From the NCBI GenBank assembly GCA_022453515.1, contig JAJNNY010000104.1, positions 1 through 64,000 on the forward strand: a stretch of DNA of 64,000 bases, given 5' to 3'. Below the pieces are notes generated by a model. That model was not told the origin of the DNA and did not search any database. It saw only the letters and a program-made list of their open reading frames with translations. A program made the translations under genes and the position numbers. Each line of letters opens with the position of its first letter. Position 1 is the first letter of the stretch. Shown in pieces: positions 34,921 through 46,982 of the stretch. The DNA comes from Astrocystis sublimbata (taxonomy: Eukaryota > Ascomycota > Sordariomycetes > Xylariales > Xylariaceae).

Positions 34921-37627
34921 GGTGGTGACGACGACGACGACGAAGACAACGACAACTCGACAAGCCTAGCTCTTCGTTTTTGGCTACCGGTGGGCGAGAC
35001 AGGCCTGGCGCATCTTGACTCCCGAGCTCAGCGTTGGCGGAGTCGGGTTACTCGTATGTGTCTTTGTATCGGTCCACCAGGTGTTCACAGCATGCGATCG
35101 ATCAGGCACCTAGTAAGTAGTTCAAGTCGAAACCAGGCAGTTTGTTTTGTGGTGGAACAGAGGATATGCGCGGGATTTTCGTTAGGTTGAAGTGGTTTGG
35201 CGAGGTAAGTCAAAGCCACAGGTCGGGTCGGAAAGTCGAGGGTGGATGGAAGGTTGCAGAGTGGAAGTGAAGCATGTCACGATGTATGTAGGCTGTGGAT
35301 GTAATGGATGTCACTGGCTGGTCGAGCGAGCAGTCAGTCTGACCTCAGTGTAGGGGGGTAGGTACCCAGGTACTTGAGCACCTTCAACTTCTGAACCAGC
35401 TCCCGAGGTCGCCAGCCAGTTAGGCGGCAGGTTTCAGCTGTGTGGCACTTATTCTACAGGGGCCTCTCACAAGGGGGGTCGAGGGGGGGCCAGCAGGGGG
35501 CCGCAGGTCTAGCATCCCGCCTGTCTGGACTGGGGGCGGGCGAGGGCGGGGAGCCGTACGGATAAAGAGCCCCTAAGGACTCCTACTATATCCACTGACC
35601 ACCCCAAAACAGCCACCCAATACAAGCTTAGTCATGAATTCAGGTATCTGATACAGAGCCATGCGCCCGAATGGGAATCTTGAGGCCGGAGCGGGTCCGC
35701 CATCCCGTCACACACGTGGGACAGGGGGCACCGACCAACATTTGCTTGATTCTGCATCGTATGAGTAGCTCAAATCACACATGTTGTATTGTTTGAGACT
35801 CAGCTGGAAAGCAGAGAATTCCAATTATTCACAAGTAAGCATGTGCAGTCCCGTCCCGTTGCATCTTGTAAGAAATTCAATTTCATAGTGCAAGTGCAAT
35901 TATTTCGATCTACACCCATTGCTACCCTAGCGAGCCTGGTTATATTGCATCCCAATATTAGCTCTAGCTCATCAACTACTACCTAGCATGCGGTATCAAA
36001 AATAAATAAAAGATTCAATAGTACACCCTCGAATTGATTTCATACGACGGGCCTGGCCTCAAGGTATACCAAGCGCAGCTTAGATGAACCGTCTCTTTCC
36101 AGTAAATGCGACGAATCAGCCTCTTGTAAGTGTCTTTATGTGAGTTAGCCATCAATCTACTGCGCCTCCTTGGCGTTGAGTCCTATTGTTGAATAATCGA
36201 TGACTTCGCCGTCCAGTCTCACGTACTGTTTTTTGAAGCTTGTCTATCCACTTAGACAGGCGAAATACCACCAATTAATATTCCCTAATTTCGGCGAGTC
36301 ACCGATAGCAGCCCACACAATTGCAACATATCCAGCAACAGGCTCAGCAACTCGCCCAATCCCAAGTTGGAACAGGCCTTCGAGCCCACGAGTCAACGAC
36401 CGAGCTGCGAAAGACAAAGTCATCATTGCTACTGTGGAGTTTTGTTACTCAGTCTTGATATAGAAAGCTGCCGAACTAGACGAGCTCTATCGACTACATA
36501 CGGACATTGAATATGGACAGTAAACTGCCTACTCAGACACGCTGCCCCTAAATAATCACTCCTCGCATGTTCCGCGACAAAGCTTACCTAGCTTGTGGTC
36601 ACGGGATGAGTGCGATTACCCACCTTACCTAGGCATGGCCGAGCTCAGGATGGAGATGGAAGTGGAGATGAAGATACTCGTATAGCGACTGGAGTTGAGG
36701 CGCGCAAGCTGGGAATGTTACCCCCAAGTCCTAGATTGATTCGATCAATACCTAGTCTTCACCCTGCTCGCCGCGATTGTCACCAGAGCCTCTCTCAACC
36801 GTCAACCAGCGACAGGTTCTTCCCTTCTGTTCCATCAGTTATGATGTAATTAGTGATTTTGTCTTCCCCATTCCACTTCCATCGTCGGCAGATTCAGGCG
36901 GACTTTGACATGTCATAACTATGTCATGGGCCGTCACTTGAGTCTTGTTGTTGTGTTCGCCTTGGCTACCGATAGGAGGGAGCGCGAGTTCGTAGGTTGT
37001 TGATGGGAGATTCGGCGTTGGCGCGTTCGCCTCGAGTGGCGTGGGTTCGGTGAGTGTTGATGTCGATGTCGATGTTTGTGTTTGGGAGAAGTTTGGTTGA
37101 ACTGTTTGCTTGGGGGGCAGTGGATAGGGATAGGAGGAACTTGAGGCTTGAGGCTTGAGGCTTACAGGGCAGGGACTCGTGTACGGCTGCGCGATGCGGA
37201 TTGAGGACGTCACTGTGTTTGGTGTCCCGTCCAAGTTGGAGAGTCTATGTCTGGGATATCTGTGAATAGCTAGACTCTTGGGCGATGGGAAATGGGAAAT
37301 GGTGAAATGGTGAAATGTCGAGGTGGTAGTTGTCACGACTTTTGGTGTTGCTTTTGGTATGGGAGTAGCAATGCGACAGGCGCCTTCATGTGATTTAATC
37401 GAATTTCTTGAGCTGACCAGTCACTGTCTTGCGTCTACCACTTCACTTGTCACAACCCAGATCATAAGAAGCTCTCCATCTTAATGAGGAATTGGTAATA
37501 GATAGATCGTGTGAACCCGCACACAAATCAGATGGCATTCTCTGAGCTAAGTGCGCATATTGCTATCGATCAAGTCGTAACCGCTGCGTCTGCTTTTTCA
37601 AGCCTAATTGCTGGGAATAATCGCTTC
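34921..37627. other. Gene-poor region upstream of HbrB-like gene
   Basis: The first 700 bp should be the promoter and leader of the HbrB-like gene. Beyond it are only doubtful frames: a Ser/Thr/Pro-rich minus-strand frame at 36839-37336, and a 60-residue minus-strand frame at 36244-36426. Confidence 0.45.
36244..36426 (-). CDS. Doubtful short coding piece, 60 aa
   Basis: An open frame from an ATG-ATG start to TAG. Its translation (containing GLEGLFQLGIGRVAEPVAGY and GDSPKLGNINWWYF) has the residue balance of a folded or membrane-associated protein, unlike surrounding frames. A CTTTCGCAG acceptor-like site lies near its start, so it may be the last exon of a gene or a relic. No family recognised. 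Confidence 0.25.
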   Translation of the reverse strand: MMTLSFAARSLTRGLEGLFQLGIGRVAEPVAGYVAIVWAAIGDSPKLGNINWWYFACLSG

Positions 37628-37900
37628 TCAAGCTGGCGGAGACGTCGCTGAAGCCCCTCCCATGTCCCGTGCCGCAAGATCAAGATCGGGCGTGTTGATC
37701 GTTCTCATCGTTCCGCCCGAGATGTCCCCAGTGTCTTCTTTCTTAACCCCCCGTCTTCTGGTGCAACCACCGCAATACCCACCGTAGACGACACGGACTG
37801 AGACGTAGCAATAGTCTGTGTCACCGCATTCCTCCCACATGTCAGGCTCGGTTTCGTTTCTGCGGCAACGAATGCAGCAGGTTTTGATGACGTGGCACAT
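37628..37900 (-). CDS. Small cysteine-rich hypothetical protein, 90 aa
   Basis: From an internal ATG at 37900 the protein starts MCHVIKTCCIRCRR. It contains about ten Cys in its first half, including WEECGDTDYCYV and GGYCGGCTRRR, in CxxC-like pairs. There is no signal peptide, so an intracellular metal-binding or disulfide-poor protein is more likely than a secreted one. The C-terminal third is acidic and hydrophilic. Another minus-strand frame at 38373-38576 could be an upstream exon, but I could not join them. Confidence 0.35.
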   Translation of the reverse strand: MCHVIKTCCIRCRRNETEPDMWEECGDTDYCYVSVRVVYGGYCGGCTRRRGVKKEDTGDISGGTMRTINTPDLDLAARDMGGASATSPPA

Positions 37901-38990
37901 CTCTAAACGCGTTGATAGCAATGAGCCTTTTGCAATGCCTCACAAAGGGTGGAAGATTGTACTTACTGGCAAGCGTGAGGCGTGAGCCTTGAAGACGTAA
38001 AAGGGTTGGTTGGAGCTGAGATAAGGTAACTAAATGTTGATAAGCAATTTGGACTGCGAATCGAGGCGAAGGAACCGAAGGAGTGGAACTGGAAAGGAAT
38101 AGGCACAGGTGTTTGCACAAGAGTTGAGCTGAACAGTAGTCGAATGATCGTCGCTCTGGTATAACGTAGTACAAGCGACCATTAAGAATCGAATATCAGG
38201 CTTGGGGGAGCATGTAAATAATGTCTTGCTGTGGCGACACATTCGATGGGATACTGGCTGTTAAGGAGACGAACAAAATGACAACCCCGATAGAAATATA
38301 CTTACTGTCTCGAGGTAATATCGACTGTGTACCGACGAAGTAGTAGCTAGCAGTTGAGGATATGATGCGATCTTATAGGGGGTTGATGTTGTATGAGAAA
38401 GGTGTTGAGTTTTGGTATACGAATAAGATTAGCAATGCAGGAGAACACTTTCTTATAATAGTGCCAGCGGCATGCTTAGGAGGCAAGGAAGAAAGGGATT
38501 CTGACTTTGACATCCGCGTCTGATGTAATTCGTGTACCATGTCTAAGGCAGTTAATTTATCTGCTGCTGTGCTCATATGAACGTGTGTATCAGTCAGAAC
38601 CTTAAAAGGTCAGTCGACATATTAGGAACACAGCATCTAGATACAGAAACATCCCTCAAGAAACACCACTCAGTAAAAGTAGAGAAGGCAAACATGGCCA
38701 AGCCGCGCAATTCTTTGACGTGTAGTACAAATTAACCGCTTTCAGGAAACCACGAGGGGATTTAAGGGAGTCTCTGGTGCTTCCGGCCAACTTTCCGGGC
38801 CTGGGGGCTCTCGATGTCTTGGCCACTCATTTTTGTGCTCCGGGACGATGTTTTGTGATTCGCCTAGGAAAGCTAGAGCGTACGATGTGGCCAGTTGGCC
38901 ATCCACAGATTGGAGCTTATCTAGTTGACGTAACTCAGAGCTAGCTAAAAGGTATTGATATGAATGGCTCAGAGTCTAGATCGGATTTTA
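37901..38990. other. Intergenic, no supported gene
   Basis: AT-rich DNA with short frames only. A minus-strand frame at 38373-38576 starting MSTAADKLTALDMVHE is possibly a first exon of the cysteine-rich gene downstream, but splice continuity is unproven. Confidence 0.4.
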
Positions 38991-38995
38991 GGTAG

Positions 38996-39120
38996 AGCTG
39001 CCGTCCATCGACTTCGGCGGCGGCGTGTTCAAGGTCAAGATGCCGCTGGCGCCGAGCTCCTACATTTTCGAAACTAGTTACCGCCTCACGGGTGGGTTTG
39101 CCTTCTACTACTGGTTGAAG
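38996..39120 (+). pseudogene. Orphan exon-like fragment
   Basis: A GC-rich island in AT-rich DNA encodes about 41 residues (IDFGGGVFKVKMPLAPSS, then RLTGGFAFYYWLK). It has strong third-position G/C bias and ends at a perfect GTGAGT donor at 39121. No matching start or downstream exon is visible, so it looks like a fragment left by deletion or transposition. No family recognised. Confidence 0.4.
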
Positions 39121-39965
39121 GTGAGTGGCGATAGCTCCGATGATTTGAGGGAGTTAGCTGCCTGCACAGAGAGACACATATACAGTTAATATACAGGCAC
39201 ACACATGGGATATTCGCGAATCATTCACGCCCCGTGACTTACCCACCTCACCTCACCTGTACAGTCAAACTTGCCGACACTTGCTTTTGAATTGATAGTG
39301 GAATTGGAACACCATGTCGGCACTTCCCAACGGTCGTGGCAATGATGTCATTGTCCTCTACGGCCTGTAAACATCTTTGGCCAAGTTGTATGAGCCCTTT
39401 GTTAGCCTGCTGGATGATTATTCGTATAGATTCTTGAATCGCCACGGCGGAGGGAAGGAAGGAAGACTGGCAAGGTAATCCCTATTCAAGCAACAAGCCC
39501 GCATTCAATCAATTGTGTGCTCCTTCATCGACGTATGCTTCAAGGCTTCTGTGTCTCATGAAAGCGGACTGCAGTAAAATGCCACAATACTATCAGCAGG
39601 CAGATGATTAATTGTTAAACTAAGAGACTCGCCGTCGGTAGTCTATGGCTTTGACCTGGAGGGTGGGCTTCGGTGTAGCATAGCTCACGAGTTTTTGGAG
39701 GAACGACTCCAATATTTCGACATACTTGAAGCTAATTCCACCTCTAATTTCGACTTTTGACGGGTTCGAGGCTCGTTCATCCGGGTTTACAAGCGATACC
39801 TAGCCAAGCCCTCGTAAGCTTTGGTACCAGGAATTTGACCATCTATGGTCATCCATATGAGGAATCGTGATATAGGCTGATATTCTCACAGCAAAACTCA
39901 ACTGCAACTGATGGTATGATGAAGTCACCGAAAAGAAGCTATATTATTGGGTTTTTATCTATTCA
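39121..39965. other. Intergenic, no gene seen
   Basis: AT-rich DNA with no credible frame. Its last five bases (ATTCA) are the left target duplication of the adjoining LTR. Confidence 0.45.
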
Positions 39966-40180
39966 TGTCAGGTGTCAAGGTAGCATGAGCTTCACCATGG
40001 CCTAAGGGCTCCCCTGTAGAGGGCTGTTTGGGCTACGAGATCTGTGTATATAAGGGCTGGGCGACTCCCACTGAATGGGAGAGCCCAGGAATCAATAGAA
40101 TTGACACCTGACCCCTACTATTTTACTTCGCTACTTGGCTACTGCTATATTCTTTCACTCTTGTGCAAAAGCACTTGACA
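39966..40180 (+). mobile_element. Solo LTR with 5-bp target duplication
   Basis: 215 bp, starting TGTCAGGTGTC and ending GCACTTGACA, flanked by ATTCA on both sides (39961-39965 and 40181-40185). A promoter-like GTATATAAGG lies inside it. It is the best-preserved of three copies in this window. No internal pol or gag sequence adjoins it, so it arose by LTR-LTR recombination. Confidence 0.9.
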
Positions 40181-40185
40181 ATTCA

Positions 40186-41369
40186 ATTGCATTGGCAAGC
40201 TATGGCATGATTGGAGCGGGAGCAGGAAGTGAAGCAAAATGCTGAGTAGTAGAACCTCCCTGTCAGTGCGGACTGTGTGTGACTGTAGAGGGGAAGTCGC
40301 CGATGTATATATAGCCTGATCCAAGTTGATTTGAGGCGATGCGCGATATTTTAGACCGGGTCTGGGTGGCGCACTGTTTCCTGTCATGTCTGTGTATTAA
40401 TCAGCTTTAGCTGACCTATCCTCCTCGAACAGCAAGCGATGGTGAACATCTAACTGATTGTCACAGATTCTGAGATAGATTGACAACTACCTAGTCAAAG
40501 CTAACCAGTAGGTTCAACAAACAAGTGCAAATTGCGTAATTAAAATCATGCTAAACCAGGCAAGGCGTTTACTATCTATGTGTAGTCCTCTTGTCCCGCC
40601 GGAAATGGGTTCATCTTCCGCCGGGTAGGTTTTGATTTTCTCCAGATTTCATGTAAAGTCTGCTGCAGAACAAGGATTTCAATATTTCAAAATGTCAGTG
40701 TAGATGTACCTAGTATTTGCCCATCTACAGTGTGTAGCTATAACGCCTAAGAGTTCAAATGTCTTTGTATAGCACATATTTCTATGTGTCATATTACCAC
40801 GCAGTCGGTAACCCCAAGATGAGAAATCTAACCCTTAGAGGTGTAGTGGGATGCAATATCTCGGGTCATTTGCAGGGTGGCACCTGTTTCCGCAATTACA
40901 TCCTTCGCTACAATGCACTCCGTACTACGTACTTGGAATACTAAGGTTGTGGCTCGCCGATCATGGAAATAAAGAGAAGTAAGGAAGTTCATACAGACGA
41001 AGGATCCGTCAAACGAAAAGATGATCAATCATTTGGGTCAGTCATGAGTGATCCTCTATGACCGAGGCGCTGACAAGTACTAGTGAATATCTTAACACAA
41101 CTATAAAGCTATTCGTAGACACGAGTGCTGATTTCGGATATCGACTGCGCTGGCGTTGGAATCCTGGAGGTTCCGAGTTTTCTGACAAAGTGGGGGTATC
41201 TTAATTGACTAATTGTTGCTTTCTTAAACAGCAGAAAGTGGTTGTAGATATTCTACCTATACAGCGTGTACACATACATCTTGATATGCGTCCAACAGAA
41301 GAACTACATCTAATATCCTTCTCAGGGTCTACCTGCATGCAGACCTATTATATCTATCGCGTAGTGAAT
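40186..41369. other. Intergenic, 3' flank of permease gene
   Basis: No convincing coding frame; AT-rich with scattered CTACCTA motifs. Confidence 0.45.
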
Positions 41370-43447
41370 TTAGAACATTTTGTTGAGGATGCGCTTCCAC
41401 GCCGGCAGGGTGGCCAGGTGGCGGCGGTAGGCGTTGATCTCGTCCCAGTCGTGCTCGCGACGGCCAGTGTCGACGTCAACGTCCCGAATCTTCAAGAAGC
41501 TCTTTCCGTTCCAGAGGAATCCACAGAGGAAGAAGACGATGACGATGGGGGCGGCGAGGTAGGACTTGAAGAAGCTCTCGGCGTCACCGATGTGTACACC
41601 GATGGGCGAAATCGCAATGTAGAACTGTACAGTGACGGTTAGTGTCTTGTGTTTTCGAATTGTCGGGAAACCAGATGGGTGAGTGAAACTTACCTGAGCA
41701 GCGAGGACGAGGACGATGAGGAAGATACCGAGATACGATCCGTAGACACCGAAGATAGCCTGGAAAGGGATCTCATCAAGAGTGTGGCCGTGGTAGGCCC
41801 AGGCCTTTCGGAACCGAATGTGAGCCAGGCAGATGGAACCCCAGGTGAACAGAGCCGCCAGACCGGAAATAGCCTGCAACCAGGAGAAGACCTCGCCTCC
41901 CGAGGAAGCTAGATCAATATACGCAAGCCCACCGAAGGCTAGAATGGCGGCAACGGAGAAGAGGGGACGGCCACTCTTGTCGATGTAAGTGAAGATCTTG
42001 GGAGCGTAACCCTCCTGGCCCAGAGCCGTCAGGGTACGGCTACCACCGTAGACACCAGACACACTGATGGAGATGACGGAGATCAGGATGACGACGTTCA
42101 TGAAGTGGTTGAAACCGTACAGGCCGGCGTATTGGCCCACAAGCACGAATGGGGAGGCGGCAACATCGTCCGAGCTGGCGTTAAGTAGATGGGGGTCGTC
42201 GTGGGAGACGAGGAGACCGACAAAGAGAAGACCGAGAATGTAGAAACTGCAGGTGTGCATATTAGCTTTTGCTTCCCACACTTACTTACACGATGGGCGC
42301 TCCAGAACTTACAGAGTAATACGCCAGAAAACTTGCTTGATAGCGCTGGGCAGAGACTTCGACGGGTTGTGAGCCTCGGCTGCTGCCAGACCAACGAGCT
42401 CGGTTCCGCTGAAAGCAAAGGCGGCGGTGACGAAGACGGAGCAGAAACCCTTGAAGCCGTTGGCAAACGCACCAGGTTCCCAGAAAAGTCGGGCACCCCA
42501 GTACTCGCTGTACAGGCCGTCCGAGGGACCACCTCCGAGGACAAGGACGAATCCAATAATGATGAAGATGACGGTCGCACTCAGTTTGATCAAGGACGAC
42601 CAGAACTCTTCCTCGGCATAACCCAGAGTTCCGAAGACGTTGACGAAGATGATGAAGCCCCAGAAAATACTGATCCATACGGCAGCACTGATTTCGGCGT
42701 TCCAGTAACTAATCGAGATGGAGCAGACTGTCAATTCCAGAGGCACGACGACGGCCCATTGCGCGACGTAATTCCAACCGATGGCGAAACCCCAAGCAGG
42801 ATCGATAAACCGACTGGCGTATGTGTAGAAACCACCGGAGATAGGGTACATGACAGCGAGTTCACCGAGAGCGTAGACTGGTATGCATTGTTAGTACCAA
42901 GGTACTGATGATCTGCATACAAAGCCATTGCGAGCCATTGTGCCGGGATTTTGCGAAAGACAGCCAAAGATGCCCGGGCGAAGGATGTGTACGTACCGAC
43001 GTTGAAGATCATGACACCGATAATCAGGAAGTCGATCAACAGAAAACCAGGACCCTGTAAAACGAACTGCGAGTCAACACACAAACCCTCGATGGTGGGT
43101 GGGCCGGAGGGGCCCATTGCCGTGCGCCGGAGTAGGCGAGGAACAGCGAAAGGCGCATAAGAACACAGGACTTAATTACGTACGCCAGTGCTCAGAGCAC
43201 TACCAGAACCAACGAAGAAACCGGCACCAATCGAGCCTCCAATGGCAATCATGTGCAAATGGCGGGGTTTCATGCTACGATCCAGCTGGACCACCCCCTT
43301 GCCGTAGTCGCGCATCTTGAACGACTCGAGGTTGAGACCATTGCGGGTCAGGAAGTTCTCGTCGCGAACGACTTCGTGTTCGCCGTGGTCGGTCGAGACA
43401 TTCTCATAGGAAGGGGGGTGACCCTCCTTCTCGTCTTTGCTCGACAT
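41370..43447 (-). CDS. Amino-acid permease (APC/YAT family)
   Basis: Five exons (43184-43447, 42997-43054, 42313-42877, 41694-42246, 41370-41624) give 564 aa with all phases matching. The N-terminal cytosolic tail is hydrophilic. TM1 begins at [18 protein letters not shown], the consensus of fungal amino-acid/polyamine/organocation transporters. The motif [26 protein letters not shown] also fits, as does the [16 protein letters not shown] signature. About twelve membrane segments follow, ending in a short cytosolic tail. It imports amino acids by proton symport at the plasma membrane; the general or broad-range type is likelier than GABA or proline, but specificity cannot be read here. A GATAAG at 43644-43649 upstream fits nitrogen control by an AreA/NIT2-type GATA factor. 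Confidence 0.93.
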
Positions 43448-43643
43448 GGTTGGCGATATTATGATGGAAGTACGACAACGTGGTCACAGGAAAGAGGCAG
43501 GTGTGAGGAAAGAAGATTGAATTAATGAGAGAGTAAAGTAAAGACCGAAGAACAAAGTTCGGCTGCTGACTTCCGATGGGGGATCGGACAAGTTCAGCAG
43601 GCTGATCACACACCCCGCGACGGCGGTGATGGGGAAAAGTAGA

Positions 43644-43649
43644 GATAAG
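43644..43649 (+). promoter_or_regulatory. GATA-type site upstream of permease
   Basis: GATAAG about 200 bp upstream of the permease start. Such sites bind AreA/NIT2 nitrogen regulators when functional. A single six-base match is weak evidence. Confidence 0.3.
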
Positions 43650-46600
43650 AAGTGATCCTGGACAAAGACGGAGAACGCGCGAGAGGAAGCGCATGCGACA
43701 GCGGCCGTATCTTGCCTACTTATACTAGTATTTACAGCTTGAGCTTGGTTGGCCCTTTGCTGCCACCCACTAGGTAGTACATGTATACCTGAACCTACCT
43801 ATTCACTGTTCGGTAAGTCCCTGGGCAAGTTTCTCAAATTGCTGTTGGTACAGTGCAGATCAGCAAGTATATCCTCCCTCCAAATGCACATAGAAGGCTG
43901 TCTCGGCGCCGTGCTGCTGGTGCTGGGCAAGCTGGGCATGGGGCAAGGGACAGGGAACAAGGGACAATGAGCAGGGATCAGACGATAGAAAGCAGGGGCC
44001 AGGGGACTATGCGAAAGTGGGGGATTCGTGATCTCATTCACTCAGTGGGCGACGCGGGCTGGGAGGATTTGGCCGTGCAGCATGTAGGTAGTACATGTAG
44101 AGCTTAGCTTGGCAGCATCATTTGCCAGTTGATACTGTACTGTTTATGTAGGTCTGTCAAGCCTTGCAACTCGACGCTAGGTACATGAGTAGATACTCGG
44201 ATGTCGAGTCGTGTGACTGGCCCGCCGATTCCAGCCTCCCGCCAAAATGTGCCTATTCTACAATGTCCAGCGCATGACACCCAGCTTAAATGTGGTACAT
44301 TCAACATAGGTACGCAGTATTACCGTAGGTAAGGCTCAGCTTCTTCATGTTCAGGGGTTTCACCTGAGTCCTGTCTCTCGGATCAGAGACAGGCCTGGAC
44401 TAGTGCAGCTAATCTACAACTGCAGATGCCTACCAAAAGAAGGCGAGAAGCGGGTTTGGAAACTGGTTCGAGAAACGGGTTCTACCGGGGGTAGAGGACG
44501 GCTAAATATAGTAAGATAACGATATCTCATGTCTGTGGTATTGTCTGTATATTCTAGGAAGGATTGACAGAAAAGATGTCGTCCATAATCGAAGTCTTAT
44601 TCGAGCAGTTCCTTGCTTTGCAAGAGTGGTAATTCCTCGAAGGTTGCGCCCCAAGTCCTCTAGGATCTTGGTTAGCTATCTTCTCCAACTGCCTGATGTA
44701 TCTGTAAGGTAGCAGCTAATACTGCTGTGCCCTGTCTCGCATCATTAGCGGGCCTCGAGAACATCACAAACAACTTGACTATTTAAACAGAAGCTACCGC
44801 GGAAATTCATGACGCTGATTCTCAGTTCCCTTCCTCGCCTTCTTACTATACACCAAATTTTTTAGCTTCACTTGTTTCTTCTAGTGCAGAACTATATATT
44901 GCTTACATGCAAACCAGCCGAGTTCCGGTGGCCAGGACTCCCCAGGTTCGGTATTCTGTTAGGTAAACGGGAGTGAACGCCACAAAGCTAGCTAGGGTTG
45001 ACACCTGTCGGCACTCTAAGCAGCAGCGCAGTCTCTCTCGCAATATTAGTATGCGTAAAAATGCAGCGGCCGACGAGCTATTGGGAACGCTTGCGCGACG
45101 ACGACGGCAAACTCTGGTATGGCGGCGCCCCAATAGGCCCGAGCGTGATATAGTTCATGGAGATAAGTGGCTAGCGCCCGTTTCTTAATTGGGCAGTAGG
45201 CAAGTAAGGATCCTTTTGCGAACAAGGTCTCTTATCTAGCGGACGCCGTTTAAGTGCTTGTGGGGATGGGCGAAGTCCCACAGCTAGAGATAAGAACAAG
45301 AATAAGCCGAGATGAGGAGAAACAAGAACAAGAAGGTCAAGACGCTTGCGTATGTACAGTACTACTTGGATCATTGTGCATCGATCTACACGTTTGGAGA
45401 CTAGAACCATCTGCGTGATGGTCGATCTGACATGCTATGCGACAGCACAGACTCTGGCGAGCGAGTGGTGTATGTGTTTGTGGGTGTGTGTGCGCGTTCG
45501 TGTACTTGCGGCGACTTGGTGAATAGGCAAATTCCATCCCTAGGCACGCCATCGCCTTTTCCTTTTTCCACGCCCAGATCACGCCCCCAATATCAGATGT
45601 TGGGACATGTGATATGCAATGCGCCTCAGCCACCTTACGCGTAAGTATATGTCCTAATTGTAAGCAAGCCAATGTGAGTTGTAACGTCGGGGATAGCGCT
45701 TCTGTCCATATAAACACCCGTGTAAGTAATTGATCGTGTGGTGTGGAGGTGGGCATGACAGCCAGCCGCGCCATGAAGATTGCATGCCTCGCACGTGGCG
45801 AGTAATAGAGGCTATACATGGTTAGAGAAGACCAGTACAGGACAGTCTTACTCATAGGGATGGATAGGATGCACCGACTGGCTAGCGAGCCTCGGCTGAT
45901 CCGACATTCTGCAACGAATGGTATTGGCGATGAAGGCAGACAGCGGAGCAGTCAGCTAACAGCCCTACCCAGCTCATCTTCCTTATCTCTGCACCAACAT
46001 GCTCTTCGAAATTGGGTAGAGGATTTGATATGATACTGACATAGCGTCTAATGTCTAGTTGTATAACATCGTAAAATTACAGTACAAGCGAGGAGATCTT
46101 GGCAACTAAGTAAAGGGAAGCCGAATTCCATGATGACGAAGAGCAACAGAGCAGGAGAACAGCAACGCCTGCGCTACTGTAGGCTGGACACTTAGCCAGA
46201 ACCTAGCGTACTGCGGGAGAAATTCCACGCTTCCCAAATCCAAATTCTCCGCACAATGGTACTATGTACATATGCATCAGTGCGTGCACATACATGCGCA
46301 AGCTGGACCAACCATGACTTGCTGATACACCCGTCTCTGCCCATGATCACCACTGCGTCCTGCTGGCCTTCTAACCGGGTCAGAAACCCGGTGCCATTGG
46401 CCACGATGCTGTTATCACCTTCCGTATGAGGCTAGCATCCGCCGGGGGACAAGACTCTAGGCAGAAAGCAGAAATGTTGAGGAACTCTTCTCGAAGAAGC
46501 CTGACACCCGAGTCTGGAGGCCCGGAGTGCTGGGCAATACAAAGAACGGACGTGTAGGCGGCTCTCAGGCGCAAACACGACTGCATTTCGCGCGAGAGAT

Positions 46601-46952
46601 TGTCTTGGATTTGGATCGCGCCAACGCCACACAACGCTCGGCATGCCCGGCACCACCAGGAACTCCAATAAGACCGAGCAGTGAGATAGGGGTGGCCAAT
46701 ACTGTGCGTCAATTGTCCGTCGCCCATCCATCTATTTCGTCTATTTACTCCAAAAAACAATGCATGCGAACAAGCGATCGACCGAGACATAATACATCTC
46801 CAAGAAATACACTACATATGTGCGCTAATACGACAAACCACGACATACCTCCCTTAGCATCATAGTAAACGCTAGCCAAGCGGCAACCGCGTAGTGTGTG
46901 TGTACTAAGAACTTAATAAGTGATCGCTAAGGCGGCCGACCGCTTGTCGGGT

Positions 46953-46982
46953 AATGGGGAATGGGGAATGGGGAATGGGGAA
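46953..46982. repeat. Heptanucleotide tandem repeat
   Basis: Four GGGGAAT-type units in non-coding DNA. Confidence 0.9.

Noticed and set aside
34166..35190. Long plus-strand frames over the start of the HbrB-like gene
   Set aside because: GC-rich antisense shadows of a well-supported single-exon gene; no motifs of their own.
36839..37336. 165-codon Ser/Thr/Pro-rich minus-strand frame
   Set aside because: Low complexity, no splice or start support, no conserved-looking core.
44371..44394. Hairpin CCTGTCTCT...AGAGACAGG as a terminator or ncRNA
   Set aside because: A 9-bp stem alone in fungal intergenic DNA is not enough to assign a function.
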